Counted from the first letter of the stretch, positions 33,134-44,648 are shown. The stretch is DNA of 64,000 nt from Polyodon spathula (GCF_017654505.1 NC_054536.1:10775794-10839793), one strand, 5' to 3'. The notes: a model not told the origin generated them from the sequence alone. A program made the numbers and translations.

Positions 33134-33727
33134 CACCTCAAGAGGGCTAGATTCTGCCATCCCAGCATCACCCCCCTCCATCCCCCACTCAACTCAAACC
33201 AGCGTTTCTTTTTTTTTCTATTATGCTTTAGATCCCAAAACAGAATCTTTCCGTCTCAACCACAGCCAGTTGCTGCTGCTTCAGATAAGTTCACCAATAT
33301 TCCCAATAAATATTGTACATGTACAAAATAATACCTGCATAAATAAACTGTGCACTATTATTTCAATCAAAACAACTTGTAGAAGCGGTTATGTATAAAT
33401 CATGACAGTTATGTAAAAATCAAGACAAACCATCAACCCAACCGCACACTAATGGGTTTTCACAGAATCATAACTGTTACATTTGGTAAAGGGCGATTTA
33501 TCTTTGTAACTGGCAGTGTGAATACTTGTGCTCTGCTTAAACAAGGTTCTTTGGCAATTCAAGTCAGCTCTGAGAAGCTGAGCCACTTTTGAATCTTATT
33601 GAAAAATAAAACTGGGCACCTATACAGTGTTTATTTTCTTTTTTATTTATTAACTCTTCCCATGGCACATTTCTGTGGATTAGCAGTGAGCCCAGCCTCC
33701 CGCAAGGATTGCAGTACCGCCGCTGCC
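33134..33727. other. non-coding stretch
   Basis: No gene seen. Positions 33603-33622 carry an ATAAAACTGGGCACCTAT motif that also appears, inverted, near 42308-42330. Confidence 0.4.
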
Positions 33728-34175
33728 TTACACAGATGACTCGGCTGAGGAAAATAGCAACTGGTGACGCACTTCCCCTAGTTTTTCAACACGGTACAAA
33801 ACATTTTGATTAATTTCAAAGTGAGGGTACGGGGCGGCACGTCTGGGCTCAACCACCCAACCATTAACCACAGCTGCTTGGTCAAAGAGCCTGCCCAGCA
33901 TGTCGTCACACCCTTGCTTGAGACGGAAGTCACGAGAGCAAGCTAAAAATTCAGCTTCCATGGCTTCCAGCTTGGGATCGGGTCGGTCCTGAGTGGAAAC
34001 CCTGAGCTGGCTCCACGGCCTCCCCCCCAGACTCTTCACCAATCACCCCCACCTGAAACTTCTCGGACTCCCTCCATTTCAAGCCCTCGTTCTTAGTGGC
34101 CCGGCATTCCCGTTTAGTTTTTCGAGGTTTAAATCTATGGCAATAACATTCCAGGTCACGAAAGGGAAAGATCTC
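33728..34175 (-). pseudogene. gypsy pol segment, start of integrase-like region
   Basis: The minus-strand frame contains EAEFLACSRDFRLKQGCDDM, then FEINQNVLYRV. The pattern of an acidic lead-in, then a (L/V)LYR motif ahead of a zinc-binding region, is the usual entry to a retroelement integrase. It stops at SSAESSV before the HHCC residues. The region nearer 34175 is a basic linker (ECYCHRFKPRKTKRECR). Confidence 0.5.
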
Positions 34176-34179
34176 TCCA

Positions 34180-36655
34180 ATTGCTAATCTGTTATACAAT
34201 GACATTAGAAATGCGTGTAGCAAAAGAGAAGCCATACTAATGGGGGATTTCAACTTCCCCCATATAAAATGGGAAAACCCGGTGGGTAGCACGAAGGATG
34301 AAATAGAAATGGTGGAAATGACAAATGACTGCTTCCTAACACAATTTGTCAAGGCACCGACTAGAGGGGAGGCATGCCTAGATTTAGTCTTTTCAAATAA
34401 TGAAGATAGAATAACTAAAACAGAGGTCAGAGAACCACTGGCAAACTCAGACCACAACATGGTCTCATTTGAAGTGTTTTTTAAAACCCCAAAAGTAATG
34501 ACTAAAGCTAAAGTTTACAATTTTAGAAAAGCAAACTATGAAGGTATGAAACAGAGACTAAAAGAAGTAGATTGGAGTAAAATAGAGAAAACACCCACAG
34601 AAGGATGGTTGTTGTTCAAAAATGTAGTACTAGAGGCGCAAAACAATTACATCCCTAAAGTAGACAAATCTAAATGTAAAACTAAATTGCCAAAATGGTT
34701 TAATAGATCAATTAAAAAAAATATTCAGCGAAAAAAGGCACTTTACAGAGCATTAAAAAAGGACCAAAAAGAAAGTACGCAGAAAGAGTACACAGAACTG
34801 CAAACGCAAGTCAAAAAGGAAGTTAGAAAGGCCAAGAGAGAAATAGAAACGAACATTGCTAAGGGAGCTAAAACCAATTCCAAAATGTTTTTCCAATATT
34901 ACAACAGCAAGAGAACATTCAAAGAGGTGATTAAATGTTTAAGAGATACAAATGGCAAAATCGTAGATGAAGAAAAAAAAATAGCAAATATATTAAATGA
35001 TTACTTTTCACAAGTTTTTACAAAGGAAGATACTGACAACATGCCCCACATGTTATCCAGTTCTTATCCAGTTTTAAATAACTTTAGCATAACTGAGGCA
35101 GAAGTGTTAAAGGGACTAGGAGCTCTTAAAATAAACAAATCCCCTGGGCCGGATGAGATCCTCCCAGTAGTACTCAAAGAAATGAAAGAAGTAATTAACA
35201 AACCGCTAACCAAGATCATGCAGCAGTCTCTTGACACAGGGGTGGTACTGACAGACTGGAAAATTGCAAACGTAATACCGATCCACAAAAAGGGAAACAA
35301 AACTGAACCAGGTAACTACAGACCAGTAAGCCTGACTTCTATTATATGCAAACTTATGGAAACTATAATAAGATCCAAAATGGAAAATTACCTATATGGT
35401 AACAGGGTACTGGGAGACAGTCAACATGGTTTTAGGAAAGGGAGATCGTGTCTAACTAACTTGCTTGATTTTTTTGCGGATGCAACATCGATAATGGATA
35501 ATTGCAAAGCATGACATGGTTTATTTAGATTTCCAGAAAGCTTTTGACAAAGTCCCGCACAAAAGATTAATTCTCAAACTGAACGCAGTTGGGATTCAAG
35601 GAAACACATGTACATGGATTAGGGAGTGGTTAACATGTAGAAAACAGAAAGTACTGATTAGAGGAAAAACCTCAGAATGGAGTGTGGTAACCAGCGGTGT
35701 ACCACAGGGATCAGTATTAGGTCCTCTGCTATTCCTAATCTACATTAATGATTTAGATTCTGGTATAGTAAGCAAACTTGTTAAATTTGCAGACGACACA
35801 AAAGTAGGAGGAGTGGCAAACACTGTTGCAGCAGCAAAGGTCATTCAAAATGATCTAGACAAGATTCAGAACTGGGCAGACACATGGCAAATGACATTTA
35901 ATAGAGAAAAGTGTAAGGTACTGCACGCAGGAAATAAAAATGTACATTATAAATATCATATGGGAGATACTGAAATTGGAGAAGGAATCTATGAAAAAGA
36001 CCTAGGAGTTTTCATCTAGACAATGTGGGGAAGCTATAAAAAAGGCTAACAAGATGCTCGGATACATTGTGAAAAGTGTTGAATTTAAATCAAGGGAAGT
36101 AATGTTAAAACTGTACAATGCACTAGTAAGACCTCATCTTGAATATTGTGTTCAGTTCTGGTCACCTCGCTATAAAAAAAGATATTGCTGCTCTAGAAAG
36201 AGTGCAAAGAAGAGCGACCAGAATTATTCCGGGCTTAAAAGGCATGTCATATGCAGACAGGCTAAAAGAATTGAATCTGTTCAGTCTTGAACAAAGAAGA
36301 CTACGTGGCAACCTAATTCAAGCATTCAAAATTCTAAAAGGTATTGACAGTGTCGACCCAAGGGACTTTTTCAGCCTGAAAAAAGAAACAAGGACCAGGG
36401 GTCACAAATGGAGATTAGACAAAGGGGCATTCAGAACAGAAAATAGGAGGCACTTTTTTACACAGAGAATTGTGAGGGTCTGGAATCAACTCCCCAGTAA
36501 TGTTGTTGAAGCTGACACCCTGGGATCCTTCAAGAAGCTGCTTGATGAGATTTTGGGATCAATAAGCTACTAACAACCAAACGAGCAAGATGGGCCGAAT
36601 GGCCTCCTCTCGTTTGTAAACTTTCTTATGTTCTTATGTTATTATGTTCTTAATT
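34180..36655 (+). mobile_element. L2/CR1-like LINE, 5'-truncated, inserted in the Gmr1-like element
   Basis: Encodes the end of an apurinic-type endonuclease (GDFNFPHIKWE near 34240; LANSDHNMV near 34440), then reverse transcriptase (NKSPGPDEILP, NYRPVSLTS, DSQHGFRKGRSCLTNLL, YLDFQKAFDK, SGVPQGSVLGPLLFLIYIND, KFADDTKVGG) and the C-terminus up to GSISY at 36573. The catalytic FADD is intact. Defects: a 2-bp deletion near 35511 (compare GCATATGACAT at 20640), a deletion of about 20 bp after EKDLGVF near 36015, and one extra A near 36178. The 3' end is the family signature GGGCCGAATGGCCTCCT and a TTATGTTC repeat. Assignment to the L2/CR1 side of the jockey superfamily is by RT motifs. Confidence 0.85.
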
Positions 36656-37161
36656 ACTTCCTCTTTCTTAGCCAATACGGAGGACGGGGCCGTCACAGCA
36701 GCCAACCAATCTTTAAACTGCTCGTAGTCCTGCCCCAGAACTACAGGCACTGACAGCCGAAGACACAAACCCAACTGCACTCGCATCACCTGTTGGTCAA
36801 ATTTTAAATTTGCATACATGTTGGGATAAGTGCGCACATCCCCATGAATACATTTAATATGCACCTGTCCCATTATTTTCTTATGCCCCGGTGAGGTTAA
36901 ACTCTCTTGTATTAGGGACTGACTACACACTGAATCTAAGAGAGCCTGGATTTGTGTATCATCCACTGACACAGGAATAACAAAATCCATCTGCTGGAGT
37001 GACGGATGAAATGGAACAGTCTTATCTGGTCGGATGAGGTCACATCCCATGACAGGATAATCCCGGTCGATGTGGCCCACCTCCCAGCTTGTTCCACACA
37101 TCGGTGAACTGGTTTCTCGCCATGATGCTTCAGTATGAGGTTGAAACACAGGAGCCATCAA
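36650..37161 (-). pseudogene. gypsy protease region
   Basis: The minus-strand frame encodes a zinc-knuckle-like CGTSWEVGHIDRDYPVMGC followed by FVIPVSVDDTQIQALLDSVC. The latter is the retropepsin active-site region with DSV in place of the usual D(S/T)G. LRLSVPVVLGQDYEQF is the typical gypsy motif near the protease C-terminus. The G-to-V change suggests an inactive enzyme. Interrupted downstream by the LINE. Confidence 0.75.
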
Positions 37162-37167
37162 AGAGGC

Positions 37168-37929
37168 TCAATGGTAGGGTGGCCATGGGAGAACACCCGG
37201 TCCAACACCGCAGTAGACCGTGGGTGACCACACCCTGCCCCTGTTCTCTGGCCAGAACCTCCCGCCACCACACTCCATCCAAAGATCAGACTCAGACTCA
37301 ACTCCCCCCCCCCCCCCCCCCTCCAGTCCCTTTTCCCTCCATGGGGCCATTAGAGGGGATGATGCTGGAGTAGTGCTGTTTCCAGGCAGCTTAGCAGGTG
37401 TTGGTTCTGCTGCCTGGTACTGCTCTGCCAGTTTGATCGCCCGATCCAGGGTGGCGGGTACCTGCCGTTTCACCCGCAAGCTCAGCCACAGAGCCAAGCA
37501 CTGCAGGAACCGCTTGACTACAATTATCTCCTCCAGCCTGGCAGTGGTGGCTGCTCCCAGGTTCAACCATCCCTGGGCATAATCCTGCAAGCAGTGAGCA
37601 ATGACCCTGGGGTGTTTATCCCCTGCAAAGCTGCCCTCCTGGAATTTGGGGCGAAAACCCTCTGGAGTCGCCCCCATGTGGTTGAGGATGTCCGCCTTCA
37701 GCATGGGGTGGTCCATAATCGCCGTGAAATCCATGGTCCTCGTGCTTGCCTTTGCCTCCTCTGTCAGCTGTGGCAGGAAGTAGCTAGCCCACTGCTTTCA
37801 GGCCCACCCAGTAGAGATCGGCATAGCCTCAATTACCTCCAGGTATGCTTCTGGCTGATCCTCTGCCGTCATTTTCATTGGCCGCTGCAGCCATGGGTCT
37901 GGCCCTGCAGCTCTTGTGCTCCCCTGCAT
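37168..37929 (-). pseudogene. Gmr1-like gag with SCAN-like domain
   Basis: From the minus-strand ATG at 37929 the frame reads MQGSTRAAGPDPWLQ, MTAEDQPEAYLEVIEAMPIS, QWASYFLPQLTEEAKAS, then GATPEGFRPKFQEGSFAG and TLDRAIKLAEQYQAAEP. This matches the capsid of gypsy elements related to the vertebrate SCAN domain (helical, EGFRxRFR and ALxLAEQ). One in-frame TGA lies at 37800-37798 (GWA-stop-KQW). A poly-C/poly-G run at 37307-37321 lies in the C-terminal part. Confidence 0.8.
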
Positions 37930-37942
37930 CACCACAGTAAGG

Positions 37943-38110
37943 GTTCCCTTTCAATTCGAAAATAACCATTAACGTATGGGACATTGCCATCAGGCAGTAG
38001 GGATTGGCTGAGCTTTATAGCAAAGCTGCCGATAGGCCTCTGTGCGAGCTGTTGTTTAAGCCCGCCCCCCTGGGAGCTTACTATATGCAGCGCGCAGAGA
38101 CTCTCTTCCT
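37943..38110 (+). repeat. DIRS left inverted terminal repeat
   Basis: Inverted match to 41998-42120, including AATAACCATTAACGTATG, GGGATTGGCTGAGCTTTA and AGCTTACTATATGCAGCGCG. Confidence 0.85.
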
Positions 38111-39074
38111 CTTTTGTCTTCAGCATCGGTAGCGGTAGGTACTAGAGCTCGTACTGATTGTACTCACAAAGCTTAGGCTTGAGAAGCTGGTTTTGGTCCC
38201 TTCTCCGAGTTTATGTCAGTATGTTTATTATTGGTTATTGGATTATATAATTGTGTTATATATTTTATATATTACTTTATATATATATATCCTTCACGAT
38301 TTGCTTCGGCATTGCTTTTTTGTTTAACCTCGTGGTCTCCGTCTTCTCCTATTATTTATAATATTATTATAAATATTATTATATATTGTGTGTTTTTGTG
38401 TTGTATATATTTCTATTTCAGATTTATATATATTTTGACTCGCGTCGTTGCTTTGCCACGCGCATATTGCACTCGGTCTTGAGTGTCTAGACCGTGTGTG
38501 TGTGTGTGTGTATGTTTGTGGAGTCTGTTTTGCAGCCCTCTAGGATCTTCCACTGCTGTGTGTTCCCCACCGCGTGGTAGCTGTACGGCTTGCCCTACAG
38601 TCCCTTCTACAGTACACCAAGCACTCACTGCAGCGTTCCAGAATAAAAAAAAAATAAAAAAATAAAACCCTTTTCACCAAAAAGAAGATGACCACCAAGC
38701 ACATACTCCCATTAGCACCTAGGTAAGTATTAACACCAAATAAGACACTGTACCAGCACCAGCGTCTCCGCTCTGCGGGTCAGCTGACGCTTAGGCGTCT
38801 TGTGCTAGCGTCTCGATGCTCGGTACTCGCTCTGCGAGGTGCCAGCTCTTCAGCACTCGGTGTAACGCTGCCGCGTTTGGTGCAGTGCTTCCGCGCTTGG
38901 GACTCAGGGCTCGATGTCGACGCTATACGCGCAACGCCACGTGCTCGGCGCTCGGCGCTTCGACGCCACGTGCTCGACGCTCGGCGCCTCGATGCTACGC
39001 GCTCGGCGCTTAGACGCTCGGCGGTTCGACACCACGTGCTCGATGCTCGGCGCCTTGACGCTACGCTTCGGTCA

Positions 39075-40840
39075 ATGTTTACAATGCCGTGCTCGCACAA
39101 GATGTCAGGCTTTCACCGGTGCACGTCCTGCCAGGCTAAACTGCCTGCCAGTGACCCTCACGAGGAGTGCGTGGCATGTCTCGGGCCGGAGCACGCCGCA
39201 TCCGCGCTGGCGGATAGGGCTTTTTGCAGTCTCTGTGCTGTCTTTCAGACACGCACCCTTCGACAAAGATCCAAGAAGTCAGTGGGTGAGCACTCCCCTT
39301 CACTGGGATCTTCCCACACTGTCTCAGCCCCGCCGTTGTCTACTGCAATGCCGCCAGGGAGACTGCAGCTCTCCACAAGCCCGGCATCCCAGATCTCAGC
39401 TGGTCAGAGGTCCCCCACCAGACGCGCTTGGGCTAGCAGCCCCTCCCCTTCTAGGGCACGCCCTCGTCGGGAGTCTAGGTTGCGCTCCAGGTCGCCTCGT
39501 CGTAGGGGACGCTCTCGTTCCCCTCGTCGAGACAGGTGGCGCTCGGACAAGTCTGAGGTGCCGGAATTAACCTCCAACATGACTCAGTTCATGGAGGTCA
39601 TGATGGGACAGCAGTCCCTGTTTATGTCTCTGGCTACTGCAGTGCCTCGAGCCCCAGAGCAGCCCACTGGACCCGTCTCCAGCCAACCAGTGGCCCCCCA
39701 ACAACCTCTGTTGGACTTTTCCCTTCCGATACAGCTGCAGCAGGACTGGGATATAGATGCCATCTCCAGAGATGCTTCTGACATCCTGGAAGGGGACAGT
39801 ATAGAAGCTGAGGTAGACTCCCACCACTTGGACCAGGACGCTGAGCCCAAGCCGATGGCACTGACGACCCTATGTGGTCTGTGGTAGACAGAGCAACCTG
39901 CCACTTGGGTATTGATTGGCCCCAGACAGAGCTTCCACGGCAATCTCTGTTTGAGTCGCCTTCGGCCCAGTCCCGTCAGTCCAGGATGCTCCCAGCATTC
40001 CCGGACTTTGTTAAAGAGGTGCAGTCTACTTGGGGGGCTCCAGCCTCTGCTCCTGCGACGTCTCACAAGGCTTCGGCCTTTACTATGCAGGGGGCCAGCA
40101 AGGCTGGCCTACCGTCTTTTCCACCGGTGGACGCTGCATTCGCCGCGTTGGTGAAAACGCCAACACTATCTGGGCTTACTAAGGACCCAGCTTGTCCTAA
40201 TAAACAGTGCAGGACCACAGAGATACACCTAAAGAAAGGGTATTCCGCGGCCATGGAGGCAGTCAGACTGTCTAATGTAGCCAGTCTACTGACAGTCTAC
40301 CAGGCGGCACTAATTAGAGACCTTCCGGAGTGCCCTTCTGCGGCCCTCAGAAGCGAGCTAGACACGGTCAGCCATCTGCTGGTAAGGTTAGCCCAGCTCA
40401 ACGCGCGGGCTCAGGGCAGGAGCATTGCTTCAATGGTGGTGGCCAGAAGACAGCTCTGGCTCTCGCAGGCAAGAGTGCAGGAGCCTGACAAGGCCCCCTT
40501 GCTGGATGCTCCAATCACTCCCGGACACACATTTGGTCCGGCAGTAGAGGAGATGCTACAACGCTCCGTCAAAGCACGAGAGGCGTCGCAGCAAATGGCC
40601 AAGATGTGGCCAAGCAAACGGTTCCAGCCGAAGCGGCCCCAGGGACAGCCCTGGCGCAAGGCACCGCCACAACAGCAGGAGCGACCAAGGGGTGGTAAGA
40701 CTTCCCCCGCAGGTCTATCAGTGCAGCTTGGGGTTACACAACTGCGGCACGTAATATGGCGCCCTAGTGGAGGTGGCAGGTCACGTCCTCGTGGCTCCGG
40801 CCAGGCCCCTCGTGAACGTGAGCAGCCAAAGCAGCTCTGA
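39075..40840 (+). pseudogene. DIRS gag-like protein, frameshifted
   Basis: The ATG at 39075 starts MFTMPCSHKMSGFHRCTSCQ, with a cysteine-rich segment (CxxC near residue 15, then EECVACLGPEH and CSLC) that is characteristic of DIRS first ORFs. A serine/arginine-rich stretch (SRSPRRRGRSRSPRRDRWRS) follows. Near 39857 one frame change moves the ORF to the second part (39872-40840), with WSVVDRATCHLGIDWPQTEL, VAFxxLVK-like segments and a basic C-terminus. The product would be the Gag-like nucleic-acid-binding protein. An upstream run of ORs encoding Arg-rich sequence from 38802 uses no early ATG in frame and is probably untranslated. Confidence 0.75.
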
Positions 40841-41590
40841 AACACCCAGGCAGCTATTAGCCCACCCCTACTCTGTTCCACAGCTCCAGTTCTGGCAACA
40901 GTGCGCCAATGACATCTGGATGTACAAGACCATTTCCACCGGGTACACCCTTCAGTTCTGGTTAAAGCCTCCCCCCTTCAGGGGGGTGGTTGTAACTGCA
41001 GTAAAGGACTCGATTCAGTCCTCAGCTCTGAATGCAGAGATACAGGCACTGCTCAGAAAGCGTGCCATTCAACAAATAGACCCTGCTCTGATCGACCAGG
41101 GGTTCTATTCCAAATACTTCCTAGTGCCCAAAAGGGACGGCGGGTTCCGCCCTATTTTAGATTTGCGAGTACTGAACAGATACCTAGCAGTTATTGTTCA
41201 GGATGCTTACGTACAGGCACATCATCCAGTCTGTCCAGCACGGCGACTGGTTTACCAGGTCACAGGAAGTATCTGCATTTCGCATTCCAGAGCAGGGTGT
41301 ACGAGTTTTGTGTCCTCCCATTCGGTCTGTCTTTAGCTCCTCGAACCTTTTCAAATGTATGGACGCCATTTTAGCCCCTTTGCGGGCTCAAGGTGTCCGA
41401 CTGCTGATCTATCTGGATGACTGACTCATCTGCGCGCAGTCAAAGGAGCAGCTGGCACAGCACACAGTGATGGTTACAAACCGTCTTTAGCAGCTGGGTC
41501 TGAAGGTTAATTCAGAGAAGAGCCGCCTCGTGCCAAGCCAACAGACCGAGTTCGTGGGGTTGCATCTGAACTCAGATATTTGCACGGCAG
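40767..41590 (+). pseudogene. DIRS reverse transcriptase, disrupted
   Basis: Recognisable parts: GYTLQFWLKPPPFRGVV, QGFYSKYFLVPKRDGGFRPI, LDLRVLNRYL, then after frame changes FRMLTYRHIIQSVQHGDWFT, KCMDAILAPLRAQG, LLIYLDD and KVNSEKSRLVPSQQTEFVGL. The segment that should carry the first catalytic aspartate (DLKDAYFH type) between GDWFTR and the HRKYL region is deleted near 41250-41265, and TGA follows YLDD at 41422-41424 where tryptophan is usual. Dead enzyme. Confidence 0.8.
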
Positions 41591-41730
41591 CCAGTTGGGC
41601 TACACCACATACCTTTATGAGGTTTTACAGATTAAACGTGCTGGATTCCTCTGCTCCATCATTTGGAGCATCTGTACTACACTCTGTGCCACCTCAGGAT
41701 GCCAATGTAGTGTCTGATACCCCACCTTAG
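41590..41730 (+). pseudogene. DIRS tyrosine recombinase C-terminal tail
   Basis: SWATPHTFMRFYRLNVLDS is the end of the DIRS recombinase, carrying the terminal tyrosine-containing (F)xRFY motif. It follows the RT directly, so RNase H, methylase-like region and most of the recombinase are deleted. Confidence 0.75.
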
Positions 41731-41867
41731 GACAGGTGTCATTGCGAGCATAGATGCTGAGGTACAACTTCGCATATGCCTAGATGTATTGCCCGCAATT
41801 GCATTATGACGTAAGTCTGTCCTCCTGCCGAGAATCCTCCCTCGGGACAGCTTGAGTACACTGTTCC

Positions 41868-41957
41868 CATACGTTAATGGTTATTTTCGAATTGAAAGGG
41901 AACGATAGGTTGCGGATGCAACCCCGGTTCCCTGAAAGAGAAAATAACCATTAACCC
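41868..41957. repeat. DIRS internal complementary region
   Basis: First part (to about 41909) is the complement of the left end; second part (GATAGGTTGCGGATGCAACC onward) is the complement of the right end. Together they equal the circle junction. Confidence 0.85.
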
Positions 41958-41997
41958 GCGAGGTCGTTCTGGAAGCCATCTCGGTCCGAAGAGCAAA

Positions 41998-42163
41998 AGA
42001 GGAAGAGAGTCTCTGCGCGCTGCGTATAGTAAGCTCCCACAGAGGCCGATCGGCAGCTTTGCTGTAAAGCTCAGCCAATCCCTACCGCCTGACGGCAATG
42101 TCTCATATGTTAATGGTTATTTTCTCTTTCAGGGAACCGGGGTTGCATCCGCAACCTATCGTT
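41998..42163 (+). repeat. DIRS right inverted terminal repeat
   Basis: Inverted partner of 37943-38110 with a longer outer end containing AACCGGGGTTGCATCCGC. Confidence 0.85.
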
Positions 42164-42268
42164 TCGCACAGACAATCCAATATGGTGGTGAATTGATGGG
42201 GATCTATTCTACTCCCTGATTTTGCACTGCTGTGATAGGGCAGTACCAGTGAATTCCACTTCTCACAC

Positions 42269-42991
42269 TGACAAGGGAGACAGAATATGGTATTTAAAAA
42301 AAAACTGCATAGGTGCCCAGTTTTATTTATTTATTTTCTTTTTTATTTATTTTAGTCCGCAGAGGGCACTGTTGTCTGTGGCCTGTATACCGGCAACGGT
42401 AATCAGGACCACAGGGTTACCACCACAGGTATACACAGGTGCACTCACCGGTGCTCAAAAATAATAATGAAAACCAAAGGCGAAATGAAAAGGGAAAACA
42501 AAACACAGTAATAAAGCTACAAAACAAAAGTTCTGCTTATGCAGTGCCCCCACAGTCGCTATGCCTGCTATTCTCTATACACTAGGGTGGCCAGAGTTCC
42601 CCGTATACCTACACACGTCCCCTCAGGTACATAATAATTTATTTTAATTCTTATTTTATTTGTTTAAGGCAGGCTGTCTTCCTCAGCCGTACTTGCCTGT
42701 CTTCAACCGCTGGTGTTCCTGCCTGGTCTTTATTTACACTGGCATCTTCCGCCAGCATCACAGGGTATCCTGTTGGCCACCAGAGTGCATAGCCAAATGC
42801 AGTACTTATCGGCCGAGCAATCCCCCAAGGCCTGCCTCTCAGCCACTCAGAGACAGGGAAAGCCAACACACCCTCTTCCCCACCTCTCTGTGTCATCGCC
42901 ATGACTGACAGGCAGATCTTATGGGGCTGCTGCCCTCTTCCTGCAGAACCATGCCTGCACCAGACAATCAGCACATATCTCCCATGTTACA
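42269..42991 (-). repeat. probable 5' LTR of the Gmr1-like element
   Basis: On the minus strand it starts TGTAACATGGGAGATATGTG (42991) and ends CTCCCTTGTCA (42269). Directly after it comes GTGTGAGAAGTGGAATTC, which resembles the tRNA-Leu-type primer site of gypsy elements. This places it as the 5' LTR in front of gag once the DIRS insert is removed. No second LTR was found to confirm the ends. Confidence 0.55.
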
Positions 42992-44151
42992 CTCCTAATA
43001 TCTTTCAAAGAGGCTCCCAATACCCTTTTACAATGACTAATAGCAGTAAGGTCATCAAAAACTTTGCATGCATGGTATTTTTAACAAAATACTAAATAGG
43101 TACATAAAAGAGAAAGCTCTTTCAACAGTTAATATACTTCCAATTATAAACACCTCTGAGGTATGGTGATATGGGTTTGGCTTACAGTAGTGAATTAGCC
43201 TTTTTAATTTCATGAGTATTAATGTGCAAGGTTGTATAATGATACCAGTATCTTAAAAACCCTGGAGAATTAATCTGACACTATAATTATTTTCTATTGC
43301 CTTGAATAATGTTTGCAATGTGCCTGGGTTTAATTACAATTTTATACCAAGAGGTTGCATCTGTGTTCTGTCTTATATTTGTAACAATGCTCTCAAGTTA
43401 ATAGTATTTTATATTCATGCCAGTTGTTGGTACTCATTATTTTGCCTTGCTCAATCATGCAGTAGAGATTGAAATGGAAATATTGTCTTTTGTTGTCTGT
43501 CCCTATTAGGGAATAGCTAATGGTCTTTTCTCACATCCTCAATATCAGGAATAAGCAGAGTGTTAAAAGTGACATAATTCTGCAAAATTCTTCAGATGCC
43601 TATACATTAGTATTCTGTAGTTAAAGTGAAATGTGCTCAGTTGTTCATAAATAAATTTCATAGGTAAAGTTTCAGATCACTGCAAGATAAAGTGAGTCAA
43701 TTGTTAGTTCTACTTTTTTCACAATATCTGCTTTACCAGAATATGTCGAGAGCTCCTACTTCTACCCAACGTGCACAAATAGAAAGCTATACAGAAACTC
43801 TCAAGTAGATGGTTAAATAGATTAATAAAATTATATTCTTTTACACTAAATACTAGTAAGCTGTGTGGCACAGCTGCTGTTTATGAAGCATTTAGCTCCC
43901 TTCTGAATGTAAGGGAAATGTGAGTCAATTACAATGAATGCAGAACTGCTGTGGAGGATGCAGCTGAATGGGTTCACGTGTGAATAAGCTGCACCAGCGC
44001 CGGTGCTGAAAATCAGCTGAAGTGTTGTTCAAATGTCAAGTTTTATTTTATATAAGTGATGCAGTTGCATTTACATATAAATAAAACACCTGCACTAAGC
44101 AGATATAAACAGGTTTATAAACAGGTGGGGGGTCATTGTCAGAGTAAGGTT

Positions 44152-44192
<41 letters not shown>
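44152..44192. repeat. (TTG)n microsatellite
   Basis: About 13 trinucleotide units. Confidence 0.95.
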
Positions 44193-44639
44193 ATTAAATT
44201 TAGAAACCTCCATGTGATGACACTCAGGCCAGTCTATTTCTCTTGTAGGAAAGTTTAAAATATTTTAACTGGATAGGTATACATATTAAATCACTTAATT
44301 TTAGTAAGTCACATTTTCACATTAATTTAAACTGACTCTTTTTAAAACTGCTGAAGATGTTGACTTCCAGTTGTTATTGTTTGTTATTACACCATACTAA
44401 CTTAACACACATTAGTAAATACATATATTTACAGTAGTTCTTTGTCTTTTAAAGCAATGTTAAATGTGTAACTTTCAATTATTTTCTTCTAGAACATTAA
44501 CAAACGAGAACATTAACTTTTGCCCAGTGTTAGCCTACTTGTGCTGTATGCATACTAAATTCACATTACAGCCAGAAAATCCTAACATTAGACTTTAATT
44601 ATATTTTCTTCCTTCATAAGGTAAAATATTAATTATATT

Positions 44640-44648
44640 AATATATAT

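Larger units (their letters stand above)
37943..42163 (+). mobile_element. DIRS retrotransposon, internally deleted, with terminal and circular-junction repeats
   Basis: 4221 bp. The left terminal repeat begins GTTCCCTTTCAATTCG (37943) and the right one ends GCAACCTATCGTT (42163). The termini are inverted relative to each other (38000-38110 against 41998-42080). Just inside the right repeat an internal region (41868-41957) is complementary to both outer ends joined head to tail, which is the DIRS hallmark allowing circle formation. Coding content: gag, partial RT, and only the last residues of the tyrosine recombinase. No target duplication is expected for DIRS. Confidence 0.85.
33728..42991 (-). 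mobile_element. Gmr1-like Ty3/gypsy element split by a LINE and a DIRS insertion
   Basis: On the minus strand, in order: LTR (42991-42269), leader, gag (37929-37168), protease region (37161-36650) and an integrase-start-like segment (34180-33728). A DIRS element (37943-42163) sits just before the gag ATG, and an L2/CR1 LINE (34180-36655) sits after the protease region. Removing both inserts leaves one collinear element. The 3' part (rest of integrase, RT, RNase H, 3' LTR) is missing. The gag type and the placement of an integrase-like segment straight after protease point to the Gmr1 group, in which integrase precedes RT. Confidence 0.7.

Noticed and set aside
33951..34460. Minus-strand 169-codon ORF crossing 34180
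   Set aside because: Its first half is the antisense of the LINE endonuclease; only the part below 34180 belongs to the gypsy element.
38802..39074. N-terminal extension of the DIRS gag ORF rich in Arg, Ala and Leu
   Set aside because: No in-frame ATG; built from degenerate GCTCGGCGC-type repeats, more likely leader sequence.
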